A DNA stretch of 40,792 nucleotides from JBOFSR01 sp051651645 (GCA_051651645.1 JBOFSR010000020.1:1-40792); one strand, 5' to 3'; counted from the first letter of the stretch, positions 6,118 to 15,153 are shown. Notes: a model not told the origin generated them from the letters alone. Numbers and translations are program-made.

Positions 6118-7734
6118 ATGAATAGAAAGAAAAAAAATCAGTGGATACGGGGTGCGAGTAAAAAAAGAATTGCCCTTGCGAGCATTTTTGTACTTTTGAG
6201 TTTATTGCTTTTGGGTGCTCGCTCTATTACGAGTGTTGAGCGAGACGCAGACAAAACCTACGAATTAGTTATTTTGCACACCAATGATCATCATGGTTCA
6301 ATTGAGACAAAGGATAAGCTTGCAGGTCTTTCTCGTAGAGCGACTTATATAAAGAGTGTTCGCTCTGAGCACGAAAATGTACTTTTAGTTGACGCTGGCG
6401 ATATAAATACGGGTCAGGCGATTTCAAATCTTTTTAAGGCGAAACCAGATATTGAAGCGTACAATGCTTTGCAATATGATGCTTTAGCCTTTGGTAATCA
6501 TGAGTTTGATAATACGCTTTCTGTCCTTAATAAACAAATTAAGCAAGCTAAGTTTGCATGGCTTGGAGCAAATATTAAACGTTCGAATGGCAAATACTTA
6601 GACAAGCCCTATCTTGTCAAAAACTATGAAGGATTTCGTGTTGGAATTTTTGGATTAACAACTAATCGAACCATAGTGAGTGCTTCCCCCGATGCATCGC
6701 TTCAGTTTGCAGACGAGATTGAAAGTGCAAGGCAGATGGTTTCTTTGCTGCGAAATGATGAAAAAGTCGACATCGTTATTGCACTAACTCATCTTGGAAC
6801 CGTTGTTGAAAGCCTTGAGAATAAAAATACAACATCGCAAGATATTGCAAAATCCGTTGAAGGAATTGATGTAATCATTGATGGGCATTCGCATACAAAA
6901 ATGGATATTCCTCTTATGGTAAACAAAGTGCCAATTGTTTCAGCATGGGAGTGGGGCAAAAATGTGGGAAATGCCTCTCTAAAAATACGAAACGGCAAAA
7001 TTATCGGCTTTGATTGGCAACCAATTTTGATTACACAGGACGCTTTCGCCGCTGATCCTCAAATGGATGAATTGCTCTCCCCGTATCTTGCAAAGGCAAG
7101 TAAGCAGCTCGATAAAGTTATTGGAGAGACTTTACAGGAGTTTGAGTTTATCAATCGTCCTAGTCGTTACAGGGAGCACGCGTTTGCAAACCTTAGTAAT
7201 GATGCAACAACATGGTTTGTTCGCACAAAGCTTAAAAAAAACGTGGACTTTACGATTATTAATGGAGGCAATATTCGTGCAAGCCTTTCGCAAGGCAAGA
7301 TAAAAATTAAAGATATTGCAACAATCATGCCCTTTGATAATTGGCTCTATCTTTTGACACTTAACGGAAGCGATCTTATTGAGTTTTTTGATTTTGTTGC
7401 AACCATCAATCAAGGCGGCGGCGGGTTTGCTCAGTTTTCAAAGGAAGTAACACTCAGTATTAGTTATGACAAAGAAGGAAAAAATGGCAAACTCAATGAA
7501 GTTTTAATTAATGGCAAGCCAATTGAGCGTGATAAAAAATATGTAATGGGCGTTAATGAATACTTGGCAAATGGTGGCGATGGTTATACGGTGCTAAAAA
7601 AAGCGATTGATAGCTATAACACTTCATTCAACCAGCGGGATATTGTAGTTGAATATATTCAGCAATTACAACAACCACTCAGCCCAAAAAACTTTATAGA
7701 CGGAAGGCTTATAATTCTTGGTGGCATTCAATAG
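6118..7734 (+). CDS. 5'-nucleotidase / 2',3'-cyclic phosphodiesterase (UshA type)
   Basis: Product of 538 aa, a periplasmic or membrane-anchored metallophosphoesterase that dephosphorylates external nucleotides. Seen: positively charged N-terminus and a hydrophobic segment (about residues 18-35) acting as signal anchor or signal peptide; metal-binding blocks ILHTNDHHG (52-60), VDAGD, FGNHEFD and IIDGHSHTKMD; C-terminal substrate domain with NGGNIRASLSQGKI and NEYLANGGDGYTVL, whose aromatic residues stack on the base. Domain order and length match the bacterial 5'-nucleotidase family. An AGGAG ribosome site is 5 nt from the ATG. Monocistronic; it converges with the sensor kinase gene, with 15 nt between the stop codons. 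It probably feeds nucleosides to deoD/deoC-type salvage. Confidence 0.92.
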   Translation: MNRKKKNQWIRGASKKRIALASIFVLLSLLLLGARSITSVERDADKTYELVILHTNDHHGSIETKDKLAGLSRRATYIKSVRSEHENVLLVDAGDINTGQAISNLFKAKPDIEAYNALQYDALAFGNHEFDNTLSVLNKQIKQAKFAWLGANIKRSNGKYLDKPYLVKNYEGFRVGIFGLTTNRTIVSASPDASLQFADEIESARQMVSLLRNDEKVDIVIALTHLGTVVESLENKNTTSQDIAKSVEGIDVIIDGHSHTKMDIPLMVNKVPIVSAWEWGKNVGNASLKIRNGKIIGFDWQPILITQDAFAADPQMDELLSPYLAKASKQLDKVIGETLQEFEFINRPSRYREHAFANLSNDATTWFVRTKLKKNVDFTIINGGNIRASLSQGKIKIKDIATIMPFDNWLYLLTLNGSDLIEFFDFVATINQGGGGFAQFSKEVTLSISYDKEGKNGKLNEVLINGKPIERDKKYVMGVNEYLANGGDGYTVLKKAIDSYNTSFNQRDIVVEYIQQLQQPLSPKNFIDGRLIILGGIQ

Positions 7735-7749
7735 AGAAGTCTTTTTTTA

Positions 7750-8964
7750 TTAGCTGCTTTTATTTAGTAAGGAAAAGACAATAGAAAAGCTAATCCATTC
7801 ATTTTCTTGGCTTTCAACAGTAATGCTAAGATTATGTGCCACAGCAATTTCTTGAGCAATACTTAAGCCTAACCCAAAGCCTGGTATTTCGTTGCGGCTA
7901 CGCGAAGAGTCGCTTCGATAAAATCGCTCAAAAATATGATTTTTTTCCTCGTTAGAAAGTCCCTTGCCCGTATTAAACAGGGAAAAAAAGGCCTTTGAAT
8001 TATTTCGCTTGAGAGTCAGCTCAATTTTTCCTCGCTCATCTGAGTACTTCACCGCATTGTCCAAAAAAATCAAAAAGAGCTGCTCTAGTTGTGATTGATT
8101 TCCCATGATGTGAATATCAGGATCAATTGTCCATAAAAAGTTTTTTTTGTTTTCAAAGCACCGCGGTTCAAATGACAGGGCAAGCGAGTTTAAAATATCA
8201 GACAGGGGAATATTGTTGATTTCGTAATTTTTATGATATTCTTCAAATTTTGTCAGCGTTAATAAATCATTTGTAAGACGAGTTAGGCGAATAATTTCCA
8301 TTTTAATATTGGTAAGCCATTGATTTTCATCAAGTTCCAGCTCGAGTGCTGAAACGTTTGCATTAATACTTGCAAGGGGAGTTTTAATTTCGTGTCCTGC
8401 ATCTGAGATAAATATTTTTTGTTTTGTTATCGTGTCTTCAGCAATTTTTACCGCTCGCTTTGATAATAGAATGCTTACACCTAAAATGATGAGCCACATA
8501 ATAACCATGGTAATGCCTGCTATGTGAATAAGGGCGTAAATTGATGATTTGAATGGAGCGGTATCAAGGATTGCGTACGAATAAATTCGCCCAGAGACAA
8601 TTTTATAGTAGCGAAAATTTTTTATTCTTCCCTGATTTAAATCTATTTCATTAATTTCTGTAATTAAGTCTATAATTTCTTGCTCACTCAATGAAGAAAA
8701 ATTCTTTGGGCGAAGGTTTAAAAGGCTTCCTTTTGAGTCAACTTCGACATAAAAGAAAACAACGCTTTTTAAATGTGGTGGAATTAAATCAAGCATTTGG
8801 CGATTCATTCCCCGATTAAATTGCATTTGTGTCAAAATTCTTTTTTGTGCCTGCGTAATATTAATCGAAAAGGAACCAATAATTGCAACAAACGATATAA
8901 GAAAAAGCACAGAAAAAATGCTCATTATAATGATAACAAATTGGCGTTGTAATTCTTTTATCAT
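7750..8964 (-). CDS. Sensor histidine kinase
   Basis: Product of 404 aa, the membrane sensor of a two-component system. Seen: transmembrane segment 1 (about residues 9-30), a periplasmic sensor loop of roughly 110 residues, transmembrane segment 2 (about 143-168), then the dimerisation box with phospho-acceptor His191 (GHEIKTPLASI), N box LIFLDNAVKYS, and G boxes in FGLGLSIAQEIA. No HAMP domain is obvious because the H box begins about 20 residues after the second membrane helix. A GGAGG ribosome site lies inside the end of the regulator gene, and the start overlaps its stop (ATGA). The signal is unknown. Confidence 0.93.
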   Translation of the reverse strand: MIKELQRQFVIIIMSIFSVLFLISFVAIIGSFSINITQAQKRILTQMQFNRGMNRQMLDLIPPHLKSVVFFYVEVDSKGSLLNLRPKNFSSLSEQEIIDLITEINEIDLNQGRIKNFRYYKIVSGRIYSYAILDTAPFKSSIYALIHIAGITMVIMWLIILGVSILLSKRAVKIAEDTITKQKIFISDAGHEIKTPLASINANVSALELELDENQWLTNIKMEIIRLTRLTNDLLTLTKFEEYHKNYEINNIPLSDILNSLALSFEPRCFENKKNFLWTIDPDIHIMGNQSQLEQLFLIFLDNAVKYSDERGKIELTLKRNNSKAFFSLFNTGKGLSNEEKNHIFERFYRSDSSRSRNEIPGFGLGLSIAQEIAVAHNLSITVESQENEWISFSIVFSLLNKSS

Positions 8965-9638
8965 TTTTCCTCCAAAATATAGCCAATACCACGAATTGTT
9001 TTTATGTCCGCACAGGAGTTAATAAAATTGAGTTTTTTTCGCAAAAATGAAATATATACCTCGGTATTGTTATATTCTGCCTCTGAGTCAAAACCCCATA
9101 CACGCTGATTAATTTGCTCCTTTGAAAGCACCTGTTTTGTGTTTTCCATAAACAGTCTAAAAAGATTAAACTCTTTTTTACTCAAGCTAACGCTTTGATT
9201 GGTATCATTTTTTATAGAAACTGTTGAAAGACTGAGCGTAATATTTGCGAACGATAACTCTTTGTCATCAAAGGATTTTTCTCCTCTTCTGAGTAAGGCA
9301 CGAACACGAGCAAGCAGCTCTTTTGTGTCAAAGGGTTTTGCAAGGTAATCGTCGGCACCAAAATCAAGGCCTAAAATCTTACTTTCAACATCTGATTTTG
9401 CCGTGAGCATAATTACAGGGGTAAGGTTTTTTTCCTCGCGCAAGGATTTTATAACCATAAAGCCATCTTTTTTTGGAAGCATAACATCTAAAATAATTGC
9501 TTTAAATGCATTGGTTAGAGCAAAACGTAAACCTTCTTCGCCATCAAAGGCAAGCGTTACATTAAATCCATTTTTGTCTAAAATTTGCTTTAATGCACTT
9601 GCCAAAGGTTTTTCATCTTCTATTATGAGAATTTGCAT
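8961..9638 (-). CDS. OmpR/PhoB-family response regulator
   Basis: Product of 225 aa. Seen: receiver domain with acidic pocket E7/D8, phospho-acceptor Asp51 (IILDVMLP), T79 and K101 (LAKPF), then a C-terminal winged helix with SLSKKEFNLFRLFMEN and the RGIGYIL ending. All key residues are present. It is the first gene of the two-gene operon with the kinase. There is no Shine-Dalgarno sequence; the -10 hexamer ends 6 nt from the ATG. Its promoter mirrors that of the divergent PpiD-like gene (17 of 20 identical positions from the -35 hexamer inward), so it is a good candidate to control both. Confidence 0.95.
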   Translation of the reverse strand: MQILIIEDEKPLASALKQILDKNGFNVTLAFDGEEGLRFALTNAFKAIILDVMLPKKDGFMVIKSLREEKNLTPVIMLTAKSDVESKILGLDFGADDYLAKPFDTKELLARVRALLRRGEKSFDDKELSFANITLSLSTVSIKNDTNQSVSLSKKEFNLFRLFMENTKQVLSKEQINQRVWGFDSEAEYNNTEVYISFLRKKLNFINSCADIKTIRGIGYILEEK

Positions 9639-9644
9639 GTGATT

Positions 9645-9674
9645 ATCTTATCATAAAAGCGTGTAAATAGTCAA
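9645..9674 (-). promoter_or_regulatory. Leaderless-type promoter of the two-component operon
   Basis: -35 TTGACT (9674-9669), 18-nt spacer, -10 TAAGAT (9650-9645), 6 nt to the ATG at 9638. The -35 and spacer are nearly identical to the promoter at 9708-9736 on the other strand. Confidence 0.55.
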
Positions 9675-9707
9675 AATGTTTGCAATAAAAGTGGGATTTT
9701 GCAGATA

Positions 9708-9736
9708 TTGACTATATTCACGCTTTATATTATTAT
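9708..9736 (+). promoter_or_regulatory. Promoter of the PpiD-like gene
   Basis: -35 TTGACT (9708-9713), 17-nt spacer, -10 TATTAT (9731-9736), followed by a leader of about 25 nt with a GAGGAT ribosome site. The first 20 nt match the divergent promoter of the response regulator at 17 positions. Confidence 0.75.
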
Positions 9737-9767
9737 GATAGCTTACAATTAACATTATGAGGATAGT

Positions 9768-11285
9768 ATGAATTCAAAAGAAAAAAATCATGAAAAAAAA
9801 TCAATTCAAAAAATATTAGTGTCTATTGGTTCGATTATTGTTTTAGTCCTTGCAGCAATTTCATTTATATTTTTGCCAGCAATGACAAGTGTTGGACAAA
9901 AAACAACGCCACCGCTTGGAAAATATAAGAAAAAGCCAATTGAATATAAACAAGACTCGTATTTTACGCGAATGTATGCTTCGTATGCTGATCAAGAACG
10001 AAAAAGTGGAAAAGAGATTACGAGTGCAAATACCTATGAAGTGATGAATAATGCATTTAAGGCAACTGTCTTAAACATGGCTTTTACTGATCAAGTTAAA
10101 TCCAGTCAGTACATTGCCCCTGATAATCTTCTTGACAGAAAAATGATTACGTACTTTCAAGATGAGGATGGTGTTTTTTCACCAAAGCGATTTCGTGATT
10201 ATCCAAACAGTCAAAAAACAATGCTTCGAAAAAATATTGAAGCAGATGAAATTTTTCAGCGATACAATATAGATTTTATGGGTTCTGATTCTTCAGGATT
10301 TTCAACAAAGCAAGAAGGTTTTGGCGGATTAAAGCGAAGCTCTAAGCAATCAGCTTTTATTGCTAAATTAGGCTCAAATGAGAAAGCCTTTGATTTGATT
10401 GCCTTTTCTAAAAATGATTACCCTGAAGCTGAAGCGGTCAATTTTGCAAAGTCAAATACCAATTTATTTGTGGAATACGATATTTCGTTATTATCTTTCC
10501 AGTCTGAAGAAAAAGCAAAAACTGTAGAGAAACAGCTTCGAAGCAATGAGCTTGTTTTTGAAGATGCCGTTTCTGAGTTTTCAACAAAAATTTATACAAA
10601 TGACACAGGAAAATTAAATAATTCATTTTATTTTCAAGTAAAAAATCTGATTAAGACAGAAAAAGATTTAGAGTCTGTGATAAATCTTAAAGCTGAAGAA
10701 TTAAGTTCTGTTTTTGAGCTTTCTAATGGATATGGTCTTTTTAAGATGAATGCAAGCCCAGAAAGTGTTGATTTTACAAAACAAACAACAATTGATGCAG
10801 TCCTTTCATATATGAAAGATAACGAGGCAGGTTTGATAGAAGATTACTTCCTTGCCCGTGCAAAAGATTTTATTATTGCAGCTGATACAACAAGTTTTGA
10901 TAAGGCTGCAGGCGACTTTGAGCTTGAAAAAGCAACGACGGTAACATTTCCTTTGAATTACAATAATAATCCTATGTTTGGGCAGATTCCGACAAGTACG
11001 CCAATTTTAACTGGTGCAGCTACAAATGAAAATTTCTTAAAAGAATTATTTTCTTTAGAGTTAAATGAGCTTTCTAAGCCTCTTGTTCTTGGTCATAATA
11101 TTGTTGTTGCAAAAATGATTGAAGAGAAAAAAGGCGAGGAATCACTTATTGATGAGTCAAATTTTATATATTCTTACTATCCATTTACGTTTGACCAAAA
11201 GGCTATGGAGGAATATTATATGAAGAGTTCCGATTTAGAAAATAATTTGTTTAACGTGTATTTAACGCACTTTACACAGTTTTAG
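9768..11285 (+). CDS. Membrane-anchored SurA/PpiD-like periplasmic folding factor
   Basis: Product of 505 aa. Seen: basic N-terminus and a single membrane helix at about residues 16-40 with the rest periplasmic, an SurA/PpiD-style N-terminal region with QDEDGVFSPKRFRDY (resembles the Q-x-DGxF-xxxxF/Y chaperone motif), and a middle domain with parvulin-like pattern (QSEEKAKTVEKQLRSNELVFEDAVSEFS). The match to catalytic parvulin is weak, so it may act as a chaperone only. It probably helps envelope proteins fold. An AGGAT ribosome site is present. The next gene begins 6 nt after its stop, and its promoter is paired with that of the divergent two-component operon, which suggests envelope-stress control. 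Confidence 0.72.
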   Translation: MNSKEKNHEKKSIQKILVSIGSIIVLVLAAISFIFLPAMTSVGQKTTPPLGKYKKKPIEYKQDSYFTRMYASYADQERKSGKEITSANTYEVMNNAFKATVLNMAFTDQVKSSQYIAPDNLLDRKMITYFQDEDGVFSPKRFRDYPNSQKTMLRKNIEADEIFQRYNIDFMGSDSSGFSTKQEGFGGLKRSSKQSAFIAKLGSNEKAFDLIAFSKNDYPEAEAVNFAKSNTNLFVEYDISLLSFQSEEKAKTVEKQLRSNELVFEDAVSEFSTKIYTNDTGKLNNSFYFQVKNLIKTEKDLESVINLKAEELSSVFELSNGYGLFKMNASPESVDFTKQTTIDAVLSYMKDNEAGLIEDYFLARAKDFIIAADTTSFDKAAGDFELEKATTVTFPLNYNNNPMFGQIPTSTPILTGAATNENFLKELFSLELNELSKPLVLGHNIVVAKMIEEKKGEESLIDESNFIYSYYPFTFDQKAMEEYYMKSSDLENNLFNVYLTHFTQF

Positions 11286-11290
11286 TCAAA

Positions 11291-12943
11291 ATGAATAACA
11301 CTGATAAACCCTGTTTAGTCCAAGCACGACAGGGTTTTTCTGTCTTTTATGGTGGAAAATACCTATACTCACAATATGACGCTCAAAAAGCTATAAAAAC
11401 GCTTGTTTCAGCATTAGAAATTTTGCCAGAAACACTTATTTTATGTTTTTCTCCTGTTTTGTGTTACGGGCTTGATGACTTATTAGCAAAGATTTCTAAC
11501 GATAGTTTTATTCTTGCTATTGAGTCAAATAAAGATTTGTATGATTTTTCAGCCGAATATAGGCAAAAATATCAAAATAATCCAAAAATTGCGTTTGTAT
11601 ATATTGATGAAAATACCAATTCTTTGAAAAAAATCTTGGACGTTTGCACCATAGTTGATTATAGAAGATGCCTTCCTGTGGAGTTTTCTGCAGGCTCAAG
11701 TTTTTGTACTGATTTTTATAAAAAAATAAGTCGTGCTCTTACAAATGAAATATCACAGTTTTGGAAAAATCGAATTACACTCATAAAAATGGGGCGTTTA
11801 TACGCTAGAAATATTTTTAAAAATTTAAGCTTGTTGCCGTTGTCAAAAAAAATTATAAAAAACTCAATTGATTGCCCCATTTTAGTTGCAGGAGCAGGTC
11901 TTTCGCTTGAAAAAATAATCGAAATTATTAAAGAAAAACCGAAAGCTTTTTTTATTATTGCTGTTGACAGTGCTATAATTCCGCTTTTAAAAAATAATAT
12001 TACTCCTGATCTAATTATTACAATAGAGTGCCAACTAGCAAACGAGCAAGCCTTTATTGGTATGATTGCAACACACAATAAGATTCCATTAATTAGTGAT
12101 TTAACTGCACGCCCTCATATAAACAATCAGTTTTGTGCTAACGTCTCTCTTTTTCTCTCTGAATATGCTAAGCTTAATTTTTTGAAACGCCTTTTTTCAT
12201 CAGCATTTTCTCCTGAAAAAAATCAACCGCTGGGATCTGTTGGTTTGACTGCAATTGATATTGCCTTGCAGTTACGCAAAAATGATTTAGTTCCCATTTT
12301 TTTTACGGGGCTTGATTTTTGTTATATCGTTGGTAAAACGCACTGTAAAGATGCTCCACATCATAGATTTTTGTTGAATACCACTAATCGCTTTCACTCT
12401 CTTGATAATGTAACGGCAAGTTTTTCTTATGGCGTTGCCCCTACACAAGGCAAGAATGGGGCGGTAATTTCAACCCCTATATTAAAAAATTATGCACAAA
12501 TGCTTTGTAATTTATTTGCTCAAAAGACTAATCTTTTTGATATCTCTTTTGACGGGCTCTCTGTTGGACCACAGTGTATGACTGAACGTGAGTTTTGTAA
12601 TGTTTCTAGTCAATTAAAGAATGCAAAAAAGCAGTCATTTTTTGAAACGCATTCAAACAATGGAGCATATGCCGCTGTTAAAAAATTTTATGATCAAGAA
12701 GAGAAAGCCTTGCAACGGCTTAAAGAGATTTTTACAACTGGAGCGGGAACAAGTGAAGAAATAGAAGAAATCTTGCTTGATCGTGAGTATTTGTACTTAC
12801 ATTTTCCTGATGGTCATAAACTACGTTTAGATAGTGACTTCCTAAAGCGAATACGAGGTGAAATTGATTGCTTTATAAAAGATATTCACTTTGGTCAAAA
12901 AAATCTTGAGAAAATCCATCCACTCATTGATTGCAATACTTGA
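11291..12943 (+). CDS. DUF115 / MptE-like protein (motility accessory factor type)
   Basis: Product of 550 aa. Seen: a central block beginning CPILVAGAGLSLEKII (about residues 195-210), then FFIIAVDSAIIPLLKNNITPDLIITIE, GSVGLTAIDIALQL and FFTGLDFCY. This is the pattern of DUF115, which shares its fold with 6-hydroxymethylpterin diphosphokinase MptE and occurs in motility accessory factors (Maf) that modify flagellin with nonulosonic acids in other bacteria. The spirochaete members are uncharacterised, so a flagellar or surface glycosylation role is an inference. The gene starts 5 nt after the preceding gene without a ribosome site or its own promoter, so it depends on translational coupling with the PpiD-like gene. 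Confidence 0.8.
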   Translation: MNNTDKPCLVQARQGFSVFYGGKYLYSQYDAQKAIKTLVSALEILPETLILCFSPVLCYGLDDLLAKISNDSFILAIESNKDLYDFSAEYRQKYQNNPKIAFVYIDENTNSLKKILDVCTIVDYRRCLPVEFSAGSSFCTDFYKKISRALTNEISQFWKNRITLIKMGRLYARNIFKNLSLLPLSKKIIKNSIDCPILVAGAGLSLEKIIEIIKEKPKAFFIIAVDSAIIPLLKNNITPDLIITIECQLANEQAFIGMIATHNKIPLISDLTARPHINNQFCANVSLFLSEYAKLNFLKRLFSSAFSPEKNQPLGSVGLTAIDIALQLRKNDLVPIFFTGLDFCYIVGKTHCKDAPHHRFLLNTTNRFHSLDNVTASFSYGVAPTQGKNGAVISTPILKNYAQMLCNLFAQKTNLFDISFDGLSVGPQCMTEREFCNVSSQLKNAKKQSFFETHSNNGAYAAVKKFYDQEEKALQRLKEIFTTGAGTSEEIEEILLDREYLYLHFPDGHKLRLDSDFLKRIRGEIDCFIKDIHFGQKNLEKIHPLIDCNT

Positions 12944-13012
12944 CGCTCTTAAAATCATTTTGCAGCTTTTATTACACGCCATGTTTTCTGTTAAAATTGT
13001 AGCGCTCGTATC

Positions 13013-13041
13013 TTGACAGGAAAGAAACAACAATTCATAAT
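13013..13041 (+). promoter_or_regulatory. Leaderless-type promoter of the DtxR-like regulator gene
   Basis: -35 TTGACA (13013-13018), 17-nt spacer, -10 CATAAT (13036-13041), then 6 nt to the ATG at 13048. No ribosome-binding site. Confidence 0.65.
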
Positions 13042-13047
13042 TACGTG

Positions 13048-13410
13048 ATGACAAAAAGCCTAGAGGATTATTTAGAAACGATTGGTGATATTATCTCAAA
13101 AAATGAGAAGCCTCGCGTTAAAGATATTGCACTTCAACTAAATATTTCAAAACCTTCTGTTCATACCGCTCTCCATGCCCTTGAGGAACATGGCATGATT
13201 ATTCATGAACATTATGGCAGTATTATGCTTACTGCTGTAGGAGACGCGTATTTTAAGGAAATTCGTCACAAACATAACACTATAAGTTCTTATTTACAAA
13301 AAAAGCTAAACATTTCACTCGAAACTGCCGAAAAAGATGCATGTGCAATGGAACATATTTTAAGCACAGAAACTCTTGAAAAAATGGCGTTGCAATTGCA
13401 ACAAGATTAA
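13048..13410 (+). CDS. DtxR/MntR-family metal-dependent regulator (short form)
   Basis: Product of 120 aa from the ATG at 13048; a GTG immediately before it is in frame, but the predicted transcript starts on the ATG. Seen: an N-terminal helix-turn-helix (SLEDYLETIGDI, then RVKDIALQLNISKPSVHTALHALEEHGMI, then YGSIMLTAVG) and a dimerisation segment with IRHKHNTISSYLQKKLNIS and DACAMEHILS. These carry the His, Glu/Asp and Cys residues that bind metal in the DtxR/MntR/TroR family. The C-terminal SH3-like domain of DtxR is missing, as in MntR-type proteins; at 120 aa it is also shorter than those. No metal transporter gene is adjacent. A symmetrical element at 13418-13436 follows it and may be its operator. 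Confidence 0.85.
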   Translation: MTKSLEDYLETIGDIISKNEKPRVKDIALQLNISKPSVHTALHALEEHGMIIHEHYGSIMLTAVGDAYFKEIRHKHNTISSYLQKKLNISLETAEKDACAMEHILSTETLEKMALQLQQD

Positions 13411-13417
13411 TAATTCT

Positions 13418-13436
13418 TATTGACAAATAGTCAATA
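13418..13436. promoter_or_regulatory. Dyad between the DtxR-like gene and the next gene
   Basis: TATTGAC (13418-13424) and GTCAATA (13430-13436) form a perfect 7-bp-arm dyad with a 5-nt centre. It contains a consensus -35 TTGACA (13420-13425) and lies 16 nt before the ATG at 13453. It could be an operator for the adjacent DtxR-like protein. Confidence 0.45.
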
Positions 13437-13452
13437 TTTGTAGTAGGGGAAA

Positions 13453-15153
13453 ATGCAAACATCTAATTCTTTTGACGACATGGTTTATAGTTTATCAAAT
13501 ATAGAACGAACCGATTTATTAAAAAAAATTGAAAACATTCTCGATCCAGACAGGCAAACTATTTCATCTCCAGAATCCTCTGACAATCAAACAGGGTTAC
13601 TCGATCTTTCTGAAAAACTTCAAACAGAGCCTTTTTTGCTCAAAGCGTATATTTGGCTTTTAACATTTTTTACAAATGAACGCTCTGAAATGCTTTATAA
13701 TCAACATCTTCTTACTTCAAAGGCAAAGCAAATTGAAAAAAAATATCCTGATTTAATAAATCATAAAAAAGGATTATTCTTAAATAATTTTTATGCAATG
13801 ATAAAGGAATTAAAATCGGTTTCAGACTTTTTTTATCCAAGCATTACTTTATATGAAAATAATCCTGGTGCTTTTTATGTGTGCCTTGCATCGTTTACTC
13901 TGCCCGATTTATATGAAAAGCTTGTTACAGAGTCTAGCCCAGAGGTAGTTTTTCAGTCAAATACACCGCATGCGGAATTAAAAAATGCACAGCTTCGAAA
14001 AATTGAAGCCATTTGTAATGACATTTCGAATGAAAATAAAAATACATTGTACTCTCATATTTGTTGCATAGATTGGCTTCGTCAGTTTGTACATTTGCCC
14101 TTTCATCGGATAACAGCCAGATTTTTTACGCTTGATACCGTTTCTTTTACTTGCCAAATGGAATCTCTTTATTCTGATTTGCCTTTATTTGCAAGCATTC
14201 TTTGTAATGGCAAGAAAATTTATACAGAAGTCCTTGAAGCACTTATTTTGTTTTTGTCAAAAGATAAAATCGCCTCTGAGGATCTTGACATCTTAACTTT
14301 TTCGCAAGAACAGTTAGAAAAAAGTATTGATAAAATCGCAATCATCAAAATGTTTAATTTATCAGTTCCCCTAAAAGATATTTGTTCCGTGCTTTATAAG
14401 GATTATGATTGGCAGCCTTCTGCACCAAGTGGAATTGAAGATTGGTTTTTTTCCTTCAAAAATTATTGGCGAAAGAATTTTGAGCTGCAGTGGGATGTTT
14501 GGGAAAAGCAACAAAAACAAAGTGAGGCAATCTCGAATGCCTGCTCCTTTTTTCAAATCTCTTTTCCTCCCTTGCTTGAAAATCGCCCTTGGCTTGAAAT
14601 GTGGTGCACACTTGATTTTAGCTATGAATATTCATTGGGCTTTTTATTTCACTTTTTTCAAAAAAAATATCCTGAGTATACGCAAGATTTAAAAATCCTT
14701 TTGATCGAAGGAGATTTTCGCTCCCGAGAAAATAATCTTGAATTTACCGATGCGTATAACGAGTTAGAGCATCTTTGCACAAATATACTTTCTTTTAATG
14801 ACAAGCTGAGCACCAAAGGTGAAATTGGAAAAATGTTTACAAAAATTGTAAACGACTTTCAACGCACCATTCAAGGTAAAAGTCAGTTTGACTCTATAAT
14901 GAATATTTTAAAAATGGATGCAAAAACATATATTCAAAAATTTTGTATTGCAATTAATTTAATGATAAGCCTTTTAAATGGAATAAATACGGAATCCCAC
15001 AAAAGTCATTATGAGACGCTTGTTAATATTGAAACAATACAAGGCAAGAAAAATCAAGTGTTTAGAGCAAGCTTGAAGCGTATTTATACCGAAATGAATT
15101 TAGCTTTATCAATTATAAAAGATTTTCAAACCGTAGAAACAATCTCCCCATGA
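13453..15153 (+). CDS. Hypothetical protein resembling spirochaete DUF5312
   Basis: Product of 566 aa, soluble, mainly alpha-helical, with no signal peptide or membrane segment. Recognition is tentative: it resembles conserved spirochaete proteins grouped as DUF5312, for which no function is known. Seen: Phe/Tyr/Trp-rich helices in the middle third (RQFVHLPFHRITARFFTL; DWFFSFKNYWRKNF), and a C-terminal helical bundle with FDSIMNILKMDAKTYIQKF. A purine-rich AGGGGA lies immediately before the ATG. Its stop overlaps the start of the PgeF-like gene (ATGA), so the two are translated together. The dyad at 13418-13436 sits in its promoter zone. Confidence 0.75.
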   Translation: MQTSNSFDDMVYSLSNIERTDLLKKIENILDPDRQTISSPESSDNQTGLLDLSEKLQTEPFLLKAYIWLLTFFTNERSEMLYNQHLLTSKAKQIEKKYPDLINHKKGLFLNNFYAMIKELKSVSDFFYPSITLYENNPGAFYVCLASFTLPDLYEKLVTESSPEVVFQSNTPHAELKNAQLRKIEAICNDISNENKNTLYSHICCIDWLRQFVHLPFHRITARFFTLDTVSFTCQMESLYSDLPLFASILCNGKKIYTEVLEALILFLSKDKIASEDLDILTFSQEQLEKSIDKIAIIKMFNLSVPLKDICSVLYKDYDWQPSAPSGIEDWFFSFKNYWRKNFELQWDVWEKQQKQSEAISNACSFFQISFPPLLENRPWLEMWCTLDFSYEYSLGFLFHFFQKKYPEYTQDLKILLIEGDFRSRENNLEFTDAYNELEHLCTNILSFNDKLSTKGEIGKMFTKIVNDFQRTIQGKSQFDSIMNILKMDAKTYIQKFCIAINLMISLLNGINTESHKSHYETLVNIETIQGKKNQVFRASLKRIYTEMNLALSIIKDFQTVETISP

